Source: Pseudomonadota bacterium (lineage in GTDB: Bacteria > Pseudomonadota > Alphaproteobacteria > Rhizobiales > Xanthobacteraceae). From it: 22,730 bases of DNA. The DNA lies in the NCBI GenBank assembly GCA_023386635.1, contig JAEWJH010000085.1, positions 1-22,730 on the forward strand. The letters run 5' to 3'. The position numbers and the translations under genes were made by a program. Numbering within the stretch: the stretch's first letter is position 1; each line of letters begins with the position of its first letter. This document shows, in pieces, positions 22,164 to 22,730 of the stretch. Under the pieces are notes generated by a model. The model worked only from the letters and a program-made list of their open reading frames with translations, did not search any database and was not told where the DNA came from.

Positions 22164-22730
22164 CCGACAAGGCCCTGCCCCGCGCGCTGTTTATCGGGCA
22201 CACCTATATCGACATCACCTTCCTGACCGACCGGATTCCGACCGGCGACGAGAAATATGTCGCGCAGGATTACGCCGTGTCGTTCGGCGGCAACGCCGTC
22301 ACCGCGGCGTTCTGCTGCGCCAAGCTCGCGGACGGCGGCATGGCGGTCGATTTGATCGCGACCCATGCGGACGACTGGCTCGGCCGCATGTTCCTGGAAA
22401 TGGCCGAGCGCTATGACGTCGGCATCCATTCCCGTGCGGTAAAGGAATCGTCTCTGTCCTTCATCATGCCGAACAACGGCAAGCGCGCCATCGTGCGCTG
22501 CCGCGACGACGATTATCTCGAGCCGTTTCCGCAGATCGATGTGCGCGATTTCGCCGGTTTGCATCTCGACGGCCATCAGCCGGATGCAGCGCTGCACTAT
22601 GCGCGGCTGTGCCGCGAGGCCGGAGTCCTGACCTCGCTCGATGGCGGCAGCGTGCGCCACAACACCGACGAGGTGCTGAAATATATCGACGTCGCCATCG
22701 TCTCGGAGCGGTTCTGCGAGCAGATGAATT
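22160..22730 (+). CDS. PfkB-family carbohydrate kinase, 3' end outside window
   Basis: The frame runs from the ATG at 22160 to the window end (190 residues) and is incomplete. It begins ALFIGHTYIDITFLTDRIPT, the PfkB/ribokinase N-terminus, with the first signature VSFGGNAVTAAFCCAKLAD (about 41-59), then ATHADDWLGRMFLE and later LDGHQPDAAL. The second PfkB signature (D-T-x-G-A-G-D) would lie beyond the window. It is a sugar or sugar-phosphate kinase of unknown specificity. ATGA overlap with glgP indicates coupled translation in the glucan/trehalose operon. Confidence 0.9.
   Translation, partial: MTDKALPRALFIGHTYIDITFLTDRIPTGDEKYVAQDYAVSFGGNAVTAAFCCAKLADGGMAVDLIATHADDWLGRMFLEMAERYDVGIHSRAVKESSLSFIMPNNGKRAIVRCRDDDYLEPFPQIDVRDFAGLHLDGHQPDAALHYARLCREAGVLTSLDGGSVRHNTDEVLKYIDVAIVSERFCEQMN

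Overview
The window looks like an alphaproteobacterial chromosome, probably Rhizobiales of the Bradyrhizobium/Rhodopseudomonas/Afipia kind. The reasons are high GC, an RlpA lipoprotein gene beside a tRNA-Ser, dispersed palindromic repeats typical of that group, and a GTTC-N7-GTTC SOS box of the alphaproteobacterial type. The species call is inference; no rRNA or other taxonomic marker is present.

Layout. (1) 1-639: 5' part of chromosomal rlpA, minus strand. (2) 847-885: 5' half of a tRNA-Ser(UGA), cut exactly in the anticodon loop. Its 3' half lies at 16904-16954. A 12-bp direct repeat (874-885 and 16892-16903) marks the crossover, so about 16.0 kb was inserted inside this tRNA gene. (3) 886-16903: the inserted element. 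(4) 16955-17317: repeat-rich chromosomal intergenic DNA. (5) 17318-22730: chromosomal genes, namely a small zinc-ribbon protein (minus strand) and a plus-strand glucan/trehalose cluster (otsB-like trehalose-6-phosphate phosphatase, ROK-family protein, alpha-glucan phosphorylase, PfkB-type sugar kinase, the last cut by the window end).

The element. Rightward from a divergent control region (12858-12950) run a zinc-ribbon protein and a tyrosine integrase, translationally coupled. Leftward run a small HTH protein, a 109-aa unknown and a primase-polymerase/helicase. A strongly organised set of TGGACA/TGTCCA repeats starts at the primase stop codon and is a good replication-origin candidate. Next come a coiled-coil protein, a two-site palindromic operator region, a second HTH protein, a 49-aa protein, an acidic scaffold-like protein, a T7-type tail fibre, a 66-aa protein and a small terminase subunit. 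No large terminase, portal, major capsid, tail tube or lysis gene is visible. The left end holds cargo: a dGTPase, two small plus-strand genes and a three-gene SRAP (YedK-like) operon with a LexA box. The right end holds a secreted protein plus a four-helix membrane protein, an intact second tRNA-Ser(UGA), and a small exported Gly/Ser/Asn-rich protein.

Interpretation. The combination int + HTH regulators + Prim-Pol/helicase + ori repeats + TerS, without virion genes, is the gene logic of phage satellites (PICI/SaPI/P4 type). It appears here with a scaffold-like protein and a tail fibre in T7 late-gene order. A decayed podovirus-like prophage is the main alternative. The element destroys a tRNA-Ser(UGA) on integration and carries its own tRNA-Ser(UGA) whose anticodon stem differs from the att site, which may rescue the host. 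These are inferences from sequence read by eye; no database search was run.
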